Below the pieces are notes generated by a model. It was not told the DNA's origin. It made no database searches and was given only the letters and a program-made list of their open reading frames with translations. DNA of 5,632 bases from Paracoccaceae bacterium. GTDB lineage: Bacteria > Pseudomonadota > Alphaproteobacteria > Rhodobacterales > Rhodobacteraceae. A program made the translations under genes and the position numbers. The stretch spans positions 1-5,632 of the forward strand of contig SKOX01000420.1 in NCBI GenBank assembly GCA_007119835.1, in the 5' to 3' direction. Below, one piece after another: positions 1 to 5,439 of this stretch. The number at the start of each line of letters is the position of its first letter. The stretch's first letter is position 1.

Positions 1-99
1 CGCACCGTTCCCGACAAGGCGAGCCTCAAGGTCCGTCGCAAGACACTCGGATGGGACGAGGACTACCTCCTGCAAACCCTCACCCAGTCTCACCCATGA
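1..99 (+). CDS. 3' end of an unrecognised protein (partial, 32 residues visible)
   Basis: Frame 1 is open from the left edge to a TGA at 97-99 and gives 32 residues ending DYLLQTLTQSHP. About 25 of 32 third positions are G or C, and the composition is balanced (Lys, Asp, Glu, Leu, Val), as expected of a real gene in this genome. The overlapping frame 2, also open, reads Ser/Arg/Pro-rich and has weaker third-position bias. The piece contains a basic stretch, KVRRK, followed by TLGWDEDYL. I do not recognise the family. The gene converges on the minus-strand operon. A GTAAGCG-type sequence on the minus strand, 41 bp beyond the stop, leaves open that this is the end of a gene inside a mobile element. 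Confidence 0.45.
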   Translation, partial: RTVPDKASLKVRRKTLGWDEDYLLQTLTQSHP

Positions 100-410
100 G
101 CTTCAAGCGATTCCCCTGCGCATAGGGCAGCGCCGTCGCGCTTACGCCCAACCGGCCCCACTGCGCCTCGAATCTCCCGGAGATCAGCAACTCGCGTCAG
201 CATCTGCCGTTGTCATCACGAGCCGTGCCCTTATCACGGACAGCAGCAGCTCCCACCGTCGGCGCTCTTTCCCCATAGACAGCACCCAGTCCCACGCGGC
301 TTCCTCCTTGGGAGGTTTTCCAACGCGGGCCGAGATCGCGCCCGGACCACCCTCACGCCGCGGCCCGCATCGGAAAACCTTCACCACAGCGGACGTTCGG
401 CGATCTCTGG
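100..410. other. Gene-poor convergent intergenic region
   Basis: This region lies between the plus-strand partial gene and the end of the minus-strand operon. I see no gene I can support. Two frames are open across much of it (plus frame 2 from the left edge to about 421, and minus 184-489). Both give Arg/Ser/Pro-rich translations with no recognisable motif. The region contains a 20-bp-arm hairpin (313-380), a small adjoining dyad (303-315), and a GCTTAC at 140-145 that could be the outer tip of an IS66-type end. It may be the decayed remains of older mobile or gene sequence. Confidence 0.5.
313..380. repeat. Imperfect inverted repeat (hairpin), 20-bp arms, 28-nt loop
   Basis: The arm at 313-332 (AGGTTTTCCAACGCGGGCCG) and the reverse complement of 361-380 agree at 18 of 20 positions. 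A second small dyad, CCTCC-TTG-GGAGG at 303-315, abuts the left arm and shares its last bases, so the two stems would compete. It lies downstream of the operon, about 30 bp past the end of the small terminal ORF. No T-run follows on either strand, so it is not a standard intrinsic terminator. A palindromic repeat, a 3'-end RNA-stabilising hairpin or a remnant of mobile DNA are all possible. Confidence 0.6.
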
Positions 411-530
411 TCAACCCAGTGTAGCTGCCCTTCGTACCTTCTGCAGAACGCCATCTGCTCCGCGGCGGTGCATCTGGCGGACCCGCCAATGAGCGGCGAG
501 AAGGCCGGCGAGCCCCGACAGGGACTTCAT
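411..530 (-). CDS. Possible 39-residue terminal ORF of the operon, or 5' remnant of a truncated gene
   Basis: An ATG at 530-528 overlaps the TGA of the upstream membrane-protein gene (527-529) in an ATGA arrangement, the usual sign of translational coupling. The frame runs 39 codons and starts MKSLSGLAGLLAAHW, a short hydrophobic stretch. It continues with a basic segment (HWRVRQMHRRGADG) and ends at a TGA at 411-413. I recognise no family. It may be the 5' end of a fifth operon gene lost by frameshift or deletion, since the DNA beyond it decays into unrecognised sequence. It may also be an open frame by chance. The ATGA overlap is the main argument for it. Confidence 0.3.
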   Translation of the reverse strand: MKSLSGLAGLLAAHWRVRQMHRRGADGVLQKVRRAATLG

Positions 531-1963
531 CGCTGCGTCTCTGGAGTAGTCTCTGAAACGGGCTTCTCCCGGGCCGCAGCGAACGGGCCGATTCCGGCTT
601 GGCTCAGCATCCGCATCCGCTCGCGCAGCCCGTCCTCGGTCCAGTGCATGAGGAACGGGCGGTGGCGTGCGGCCAGTTCCGGAATCGGAACGCCCGCGGC
701 AATGTCCGCCTGAACGGCGGCCATGCCCGCGCGATACCAGTCGCGCCACTCCAGCCCCATGCGGATATTGTAGGGAAGAAGCGCGACCAGCACGATGGCG
801 AGCGCCGTCACCGCCGCTGCGCCGAACCGGCGAGGCGCGTAGAGCTCCCAGGCGAAGGCCGCGCCGAGGAGCGGCAATGCAGCGAACAGCGCGTATCGGT
901 CGGGCATGCGATACTCGTAGGCGCCGCGGGAAAGCGCGATCGCCAAGCCGAGAAAGATGCCGACCCCGATGAAGAGGACAAGCCCCCCGGCCCGCAGCCG
1001 CTCCTCCGGCCGCTTGGGAGCGAAGAATGCGCGCAGCGCCAGCAGGCCGCCGAGAACGGCGAAAGCGAGCACCGCGATCGCTGCAAGGAGAAGGGGAAGG
1101 CGCCGCGTGCCGGGGCCAAGCGCATAAGCGAAGTAGACTTCGGCAGCGGAGAGGAACTCGCGCGGCGAGGCCAGAGGAGGCGACCACGGCGGCCGCTCGT
1201 AGCCGATGAAATAGACCGCGATGGCCGCGTAGGGCAGGATGGCGCCGACAAGAAGCAGGCGCCCGGTCCGGCGGTCGGCCGGCAGGCCGGCTGGTGCGAG
1301 GCGCAACGGGCCGATCCGGTCAAAGCCGAGCCGCACGGCAGCATGCGCGGCGAGCCAGGGCGCCATCGCCGCCGCCACCACGATTCCGTTCGCGCCCGAG
1401 AGCGGCAAGAGCACGAGCAGGAGGCTCGCGGCGAGCCCGGCGCGCAGGTCGAGCGGCTCCGGCCGTGCCACCAGGACCAGGACGAGACCAGCGAGTACCG
1501 TCGACCAGACGAACTGGATTTGCCAACCCCAGATCAAATTCTCCCAATGGCCGAGATGGAGGAGCGCGAGCGGGAAGAGCGCGTCGCGCCACCGTGCCCG
1601 GCCGCGCGCCCGCGCCGCGGCCCAGGCGAGCGCGAGGCCGAGGCCGGCGAGCAACAGTTGGCTGAACACCATTCCCGACCGGAAATCCTCGGTCAGCCAC
1701 AGGAGCCCGAGGTAAATCAGCCGCTGCACCGGCAGGCGGTGCTCGTTGTTCTGCGACCACAGCCAAGCTGCAAGGTCCGGCTCGTTGCCGGTCATCGCTG
1801 GGACCATGAACCAGTCCTCGGCAAGTCCAATGTTGTAGCCCCAGCGCGCGACACTGCCGAGCGCCACTGCAAGAAGCAGCAATGTCGTGCCCGCGACGAC
1901 GAGGCGCGCGTCGAGCAGGCGCAGGAGCGCGCGCGCAGCGCGGTTTCCGGCACCCACGGTCAC
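527..1963 (-). CDS. Polytopic membrane protein, probable GT-C-type glycosyltransferase
   Basis: The product has 478 residues from a GTG that overlaps the TGA of the upstream gene (GTGA, 1963-1960). The frame is open further upstream, to 2080, but that part is an Arg-rich shadow of the glycosyltransferase gene. Hydrophobic segments lie near residues 20-40, 96-116, 150-166, 176-204, 234-253, 289-310, 326-346, 356-374 and 382-398. A hydrophilic tail of about 75 residues follows. After the first membrane segment a loop carries an acidic pair, AEDWF (E49, D50), and then SQNNEHRLP (residues 70-78). A first-loop acidic pair is the hallmark of GT-C enzymes, which use polyprenyl-phosphate sugars on the outer face of the membrane. 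Its position after gtrA-like and DPM1-like genes fits the GtrC slot of gtrABC cassettes. The membrane topology is seen; transferase activity is inferred, and donor and acceptor are unknown. A flippase or polymerase role is the alternative. Confidence 0.8.
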   Translation of the reverse strand: MTVGAGNRAARALLRLLDARLVVAGTTLLLLAVALGSVARWGYNIGLAEDWFMVPAMTGNEPDLAAWLWSQNNEHRLPVQRLIYLGLLWLTEDFRSGMVFSQLLLAGLGLALAWAAARARGRARWRDALFPLALLHLGHWENLIWGWQIQFVWSTVLAGLVLVLVARPEPLDLRAGLAASLLLVLLPLSGANGIVVAAAMAPWLAAHAAVRLGFDRIGPLRLAPAGLPADRRTGRLLLVGAILPYAAIAVYFIGYERPPWSPPLASPREFLSAAEVYFAYALGPGTRRLPLLLAAIAVLAFAVLGGLLALRAFFAPKRPEERLRAGGLVLFIGVGIFLGLAIALSRGAYEYRMPDRYALFAALPLLGAAFAWELYAPRRFGAAAVTALAIVLVALLPYNIRMGLEWRDWYRAGMAAVQADIAAGVPIPELAARHRPFLMHWTEDGLRERMRMLSQAGIGPFAAAREKPVSETTPETQR

Positions 1964-3570
1964 GTCGTCCGGCTCTCTGGGGCGGCGGCGGGTCCGGCCT
2001 CCGCGGGTCCGCGCGACGCGATACCGCGCAGCCCGGCATAGGGGCCGGCGCCGAAGGCGCGGGCGCGCAAGAGGTTCCACAGAATTCCGGCATAGCCGCC
2101 GCCGACCCGGAAGAGGTAGAAGGAGGAACTGCCCATGTCGAAGGAGCGGTTAATCCAGGAGATCGGCACCTCGGTTATGGGGTAGCCCATCAGCATCGGC
2201 TGCAGCCCGGTCTCGGCATTGGCCCCGAAGCCGGGCGCGGTCAGCCGCAGCCGCTCGACGACGTCGCGCCGCATCAGCTTGAGGTTGTTGGTGACGTCGC
2301 GGAAGCGCCGGCGCATCACCAGCTGCGCGAGCACGTGGAAGCTGCGATTGGAGAGGATCTTCAGGAACGGGTAGTTCAGCAGCACGCTGTGGCGCGAGAA
2401 GCGGCTGCCCACCACCACCGGAGCGCCACGGGCGGCGTGGTCGAACATGTCGCGGATCTCCGGCAGCAAGTGCTGAAAATCGCAGTCCATGGAGAGCACC
2501 CAGCTGCCGGTCGCGGCGCGGTAGCCGTCGCCCAGGGCGCGGCCGACGCCGTTCGGCGGCTTACGGTATACCGGACGCACGCGGTTATCGGCGGCGGCGT
2601 AGCGCGCGAGGATGGGGGCGGTGCCGTCGCGGCTGTTGTCGTCGACGGGAACGATCTCGTGGATGTAGTCGCCGTAGAGCTCGAGCAGCCGGTCAATCAG
2701 CGGCCCGATGTTCATCTCCTCATTGTGGCAGGGGATGACGATCGACACGGCGCCAGTGAGACCGGGGTGGTCGCTGAGTGGGCGGCTGGGTCGAGACCGG
2801 AGGCGGGGCGGCTTCTGAGCATGCACGAGAATGGTGCCGGCGAAGCGCCTCAGGCCGCGGGCGTTCTCTGCGATGATCGAGAGGTTGCGCAGCAACCAGA
2901 TGAGCCGCGGCGTCAGTGGGGCGTAGACGAAGTCGGTGTAGACTGCGAAGACGCGGATGAAGCCCACCTCGGACAGCAGTTCGTACAGGTGCGGACGGCT
3001 CAAGAGGCTGCGCGTATCGCCGCCGGAATAGCGGCGGACGAGCCGCTTCAGCCGGAGCCAGGGGTTCCACGGGTTGCTCTCAAAGAAGACGATCTGCCCA
3101 CCGGGGGCAAGCAGGTCGTGAATTCCGGCGAGCACTGCTGCGCAGTCGCGCGCGTCGAGCATGTCGAGGGCAACGACGCAGTCGAATTGGCGGTCGGCGA
3201 GCGCCCCGGGCAGCGCCTTCAGCCGCACCCGCTCGACCGGGCCCGGAACGATGGCGGCAGAGGCCGCCGACAGATCAGTGCGGAAGGTCGCCGCCACGAT
3301 TGGGTTCTCGCCGCGGGACACCTGCACAAGGCGGCGGGTGAAGCGCATCTCGCCGCAGCCGAGTTCCAGGATCCTCTGTCCCGGCGTCAGGTGCACCAGA
3401 TGCCGGACGCTCTGTGCGCGCCATAGCATCCGTTCATCGGCGATCGGATCGTGACGGGCGAGATAATCGTCTCGGAACCGCTCGCGCAGCGCCAGAGTGC
3501 CGATACGGCTCGCATGGACGGCCGGCGGCGGTACCGGCGTAGCTTCGGGCGGCGTGGTTTCGGGCGGCAT
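1960..3570 (-). CDS. Bifunctional class I SAM-dependent methyltransferase / family 2 glycosyltransferase (DPM1-like)
   Basis: The product has 536 residues in one uninterrupted frame. The ATG at 3570 follows the GtrA stop by 11 nt, with a GAGG nine bases upstream. Residues about 60-250 form a Rossmann methyltransferase: motif I ILELGCGEM (67-75), VVALDML (132-138), and LLAPGGQIVFFE (153-164). After a basic, Pro-rich linker (about 253-272), residues 274-500 form a GT-A glycosyltransferase: VSIVIPCHNEE, VDDNSRDGT (309-317), and the metal-binding DCD (D362, D364) followed by FQH. The last pattern is typical of dolichyl/polyprenyl-phosphate hexose synthases. No membrane helices follow the GT domain, unlike GtrB with its C-terminal pair, so it should act at the cytoplasmic face. 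The third glycine of motif I is Met75. Expected role: load a sugar onto polyprenyl phosphate, with methylation of the sugar or a related intermediate. The substrates are inferred. The N-terminus has a PPETT/PPEAT repeat. Confidence 0.88.
   Translation of the reverse strand: MPPETTPPEATPVPPPAVHASRIGTLALRERFRDDYLARHDPIADERMLWRAQSVRHLVHLTPGQRILELGCGEMRFTRRLVQVSRGENPIVAATFRTDLSAASAAIVPGPVERVRLKALPGALADRQFDCVVALDMLDARDCAAVLAGIHDLLAPGGQIVFFESNPWNPWLRLKRLVRRYSGGDTRSLLSRPHLYELLSEVGFIRVFAVYTDFVYAPLTPRLIWLLRNLSIIAENARGLRRFAGTILVHAQKPPRLRSRPSRPLSDHPGLTGAVSIVIPCHNEEMNIGPLIDRLLELYGDYIHEIVPVDDNSRDGTAPILARYAAADNRVRPVYRKPPNGVGRALGDGYRAATGSWVLSMDCDFQHLLPEIRDMFDHAARGAPVVVGSRFSRHSVLLNYPFLKILSNRSFHVLAQLVMRRRFRDVTNNLKLMRRDVVERLRLTAPGFGANAETGLQPMLMGYPITEVPISWINRSFDMGSSSFYLFRVGGGYAGILWNLLRARAFGAGPYAGLRGIASRGPAEAGPAAAPESRTT
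3538..3567 (-). repeat. Two tandem 15-bp units in the 5' end of the methyltransferase-glycosyltransferase gene
   Basis: Right after the start codon, CCGCCCGAAACCACG is followed by CCGCCCGAAGCTACG, a 13 of 15 match, encoding PPETT-PPEAT. It sits in a Pro-rich, probably disordered N-terminal tail before the methyltransferase domain. In-frame slippage here would change tail length without breaking the gene. Confidence 0.75.
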
Positions 3571-3581
3571 GGCTTCGCGCC

Positions 3582-4097
3582 TCAACGCCGACTGAAGCGG
3601 ATGCGTTCTGCGGCGCGCGCCGACAGCCGCCAGGTCGCGAAAGGCATCTGCGGGTGGAAGACGAAGATGCGGCGGCCGAAGTAGTTCCAGACGAACGCGA
3701 TCGGCGTAGCGACGATCTTGGCCGCGACCGCCGGCAGGCCGAGGGCCATCAGCAGGAAGACCAGCACCGCAGTAAGCACGAGCCCGACGATGGCGACGGT
3801 GAAGAGGCGCGCGACCTCGCCCGTCGGCCGGTAGCGCCCGCCGGTGAAGGCGAGGAGGCGCGAGAGCCCGTAGTTGACCACCGTGCCAACGACGAAGCCT
3901 ATGGCGAGCGCCGCCAGCACTGGCGCGCCGAGCCAAAGGAGGCCCACGAAGATCGCGAAGTCGGCGAGAAAGGAAAGCCCGCCTACGATGATGTACCAGA
4001 CGAATTGCGCCCGGATGTCGGCGCGCCCGAAGCTGGGCTCCGGCTCATCCGGGGGGCGCGCGACGGCCTCAGACGCGCTCGTGCAGGGCAGCGGCAA
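3582..4097 (-). CDS. GtrA-family membrane protein
   Basis: Counted from the TTG at 4097 the product has 171 residues, with four membrane segments near 31-55, 57-77, 98-118 and 121-139. It ends with the family's characteristic [13 protein letters not shown] (135-147), in which Asn138 and the following basic residues are the usual conserved positions. GtrA proteins are about 120-150 residues long and are thought to help move polyprenyl-linked sugars across the inner membrane. They usually sit next to a DPM1-like transferase, as here. The start is uncertain because no ATG exists in frame. TTGs occur at 4166, 4130 and 4097, and a CTG at 4091. A GAGGAG at 4104-4099 is only one base from the 4097 TTG but seven bases from the CTG. 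I chose 4097 because it limits overlap with the epimerase gene to 29 bp. All choices keep the membrane domain intact and add only a polar tail. Confidence 0.85.
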   Translation of the reverse strand: MPLPCTSASEAVARPPDEPEPSFGRADIRAQFVWYIIVGGLSFLADFAIFVGLLWLGAPVLAALAIGFVVGTVVNYGLSRLLAFTGGRYRPTGEVARLFTVAIVGLVLTAVLVFLLMALGLPAVAAKIVATPIAFVWNYFGRRIFVFHPQMPFATWRLSARAAERIRFSRR

Positions 4098-5130
4098 TCT
4101 CCTCGATGATGGTGGGGACGTTTCGCTCAACGCGCCAGCCGGGATAGTGGTCCAAAAATTTGGCAACGTCGCTCACCCACCAGATGTGATCGCCGATCCG
4201 CGCCTGGTTCTCGTAGCGCCAGTCGAGCCGCCGCCCGACAGCGCACTCGGTCAGCTCGATCGCCTCGAGCATGGAGCAGTTCGACCAGACGCCGCCGCCC
4301 ATGTTGTAGACCTCGCCCGGCCGGGGTGCCGCGACGTAGTGCCAGAAGGCCTCAACCAAGTCGCGGGCGTGCAGATTGTCGCGCACCTGCTTGGCCCTGT
4401 GGCCGAAGACCCGGTAGGGCCGGCCCTCGGCGCAGGCGCGCACCAGATAGGCAAGAAAGCCATGTAGTTCGGCGCCGGCATGGGCGGGGCCCGTGAGACA
4501 CCCGCCGCGAAAGCAGACGGTTGGCATGCCGAAGTAGCGGCCGTACTCCTGCACCATGAGATCGGCGGCCGTCTTCGAGGCGCCGAAGATGCTGTGCAGC
4601 ACCTGATCGATGCTCATCGACTCGTCGATGCCGCGGGCGGCGAAGGGATGCGCCGGATCGAGCGTGAACCGGCTGGCCTCCTCGACGAGTGGCAGCCGGT
4701 TCGGGGCGTCGCCGTAGACCTTGTTGGTGCTGACGAAGACGAAGGGCGCCTCGGGCGCATGCCGCCGCGCCGCCTCGAGCAGGTTCAGAGTGCCGGTCGC
4801 GTTGACGGCGAAATCGGTCTGTGGGTCGTGCGCCGCCCAGTCGTGCGAGGGCTGCGCCGCGGCGTGGATGATCGCGCCCAGCCTGCCGCGTGCCTCGGCG
4901 AAGACCTCGTCCACCGCGGTGGCGTCGCGGATGTCGATCGCCGCGTGCCGGTAGAGGGCAAGCTCGGCCTCCAGCCGCCGGCGGTTGGTCTCGGTGCTTG
5001 CCTCAGGGCCGAAGAAGCGGGCGCGCATGTCGTTGTCGACGCCGACGATCTCCCAACCCCGCTCACAGAAGAGGCGCGCTGCCTCCGAGCCGACGAGCCC
5101 GGCACTCCCGGTGATAATGGCGAGCGGCAC
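4069..5130 (-). CDS. NAD-dependent nucleotide-sugar epimerase/dehydratase, CDP-paratose 2-epimerase-like
   Basis: The product is a 353-residue extended short-chain dehydrogenase, a full length for the family. The GTG at 5130 is chosen because an in-frame TGA lies at 5145-5143. Seen in the protein: the Rossmann motif TGSAGLVG (7-14), Asp32 at the end of strand 2 (NAD ribose contact), DIRD (66-69), HAAAQPSHD (89-97), VSTNKVYGD (133-141), the active-site block IFGASK (181-186), and KQVRDNLH (247-254). The [11 protein letters not shown] stretch after strand 2 and the [11 protein letters not shown] block resemble CDP-paratose (tyvelose) 2-epimerases, which work on CDP-3,6-dideoxyhexoses for O-antigen. 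The exact substrate is inferred, and no CDP-dideoxyhexose pathway genes are visible in the window. The usual Tyr of YxxxK is Phe182, while Lys186 is kept. It is the first gene of the operon, and its 3' end overlaps the GtrA gene. Confidence 0.88.
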   Translation of the reverse strand: MPLAIITGSAGLVGSEAARLFCERGWEIVGVDNDMRARFFGPEASTETNRRRLEAELALYRHAAIDIRDATAVDEVFAEARGRLGAIIHAAAQPSHDWAAHDPQTDFAVNATGTLNLLEAARRHAPEAPFVFVSTNKVYGDAPNRLPLVEEASRFTLDPAHPFAARGIDESMSIDQVLHSIFGASKTAADLMVQEYGRYFGMPTVCFRGGCLTGPAHAGAELHGFLAYLVRACAEGRPYRVFGHRAKQVRDNLHARDLVEAFWHYVAAPRPGEVYNMGGGVWSNCSMLEAIELTECAVGRRLDWRYENQARIGDHIWWVSDVAKFLDHYPGWRVERNVPTIIEEIAAALHERV

Positions 5131-5174
5131 TGGCGACGGCTCTCAACTTTGGTTGCAACGGAAGATACGACGGC

Positions 5175-5203
5175 TTAATGCCCGTTCTTTGCAATCTTGA
5201 CAA
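5175..5203 (-). promoter_or_regulatory. Candidate sigma70-type promoter for the operon
   Basis: On the minus strand, TTGTCA (5203-5198, five of six to the -35 consensus) is followed after 17 bp by CATTAA (5180-5175, a weak -10). Transcription would start near 5168, leaving a leader of about 38 nt before the GTG at 5130. The position is right for the first gene of the operon. The weak -10 and the GC-rich host keep confidence low. Confidence 0.4.
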
Positions 5204-5208
5204 GATTG
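5192..5208. promoter_or_regulatory. Perfect 17-bp palindrome, operator-like
   Basis: CAATCTTGACAAGATTG is an exact 8-bp inverted repeat around a single A, centred 70 bp upstream of the GTG start of the epimerase gene. It covers the whole candidate -35 box, so a dimeric repressor bound there would block the promoter. No regulator gene is present in the window. The symmetry is seen; the operator role is inferred. Confidence 0.5.
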
Positions 5209-5439
5209 AGTGTCGGGGAAAGAGGGAAAGCGCTTAACGCGGGCGTCGCCATGAGCTTTGTGCAAACAACTTTGGGCAGATCGATTCTGCTTTTTCAATA
5301 CCCAAACCAGGCTGCGCCAATCGTTAAGGATGTACCAGGCGCAGCGGCGGCTTGCCCGGCGAGCACAAATTGGAAAAGAGGGTTCGCGGCGTTCCGCGGG
5401 AGCAACACTGGCCCTTCACGAACCTGCAATCGGCGAAGT

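Larger units (their letters stand above)
5131..5439. other. Upstream regulatory region of the operon, truncated by IS insertion
   Basis: This 309-bp stretch is visibly richer in A+T than the genes around it and holds no gene I can support. Frames open on the plus strand here lack motifs and run into the IS. It contains the candidate promoter and palindrome described separately. It also holds a short GCAGA-TCGAT-TCTGC stem followed by TTTTT on the plus strand (5276-5295). The IS66-type end at 5440 interrupts whatever lay further upstream. Confidence 0.6.

Noticed and set aside
2..421. Plus-strand frame 2, open for about 140 codons from the left edge
   Set aside because: It is Ser/Arg/Pro-rich with weak third-position bias and no motif, and its first part is a shadow of the better frame-1 gene end.
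184..489. Minus-strand open frame of 101 codons downstream of the operon, TTG start
   Set aside because: It has no motif, contains both arms of the hairpin and overlaps the ATGA-coupled frame. Third-position bias is modest. It is possible but not supportable.
1964..2080. N-terminal extension of the membrane protein by 39 codons
   Set aside because: It overlaps the end of the glycosyltransferase gene and is Arg-rich. The GTG at 1963 makes a GTGA overlap with the upstream stop and leads straight into the first membrane segment.
599..3426. Long plus-strand open frames (599-2041 and 1882-3426), 480 and 514 codons
   Set aside because: They lie antisense to the membrane-protein and methyltransferase-glycosyltransferase genes, whose motifs are unmistakable. 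The plus-strand translations are rich in Arg, Glu, Gln and Pro, with no motif or membrane pattern, as expected from high-GC antisense shadows.
3571..3936. N-terminal extension of the methyltransferase-glycosyltransferase by 122 codons
   Set aside because: The stretch lies inside the GtrA gene in another frame and reads as Arg/Ala/Gly-rich shadow. The ATG at 3570 has a GAGG upstream and follows the GtrA stop directly.
3654..5178. Plus-strand open frames over the GtrA and epimerase genes (3654-4109, 3874-4467, 4480-5178)
   Set aside because: They are antisense to clearly identified genes, and their translations show no recognisable domain.
5197..5202. Exact TTGACA on the plus strand within the palindrome
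   Set aside because: No -10-like sequence occurs 16-18 bp downstream, and no plus-strand gene follows before the IS end.
5276..5295. Terminator-like stem GCAGA/TCTGC followed by TTTTT on the plus strand
   Set aside because: The stem is only 5 bp and A/T-containing, and no plus-strand gene precedes it, so there is nothing evident to terminate.
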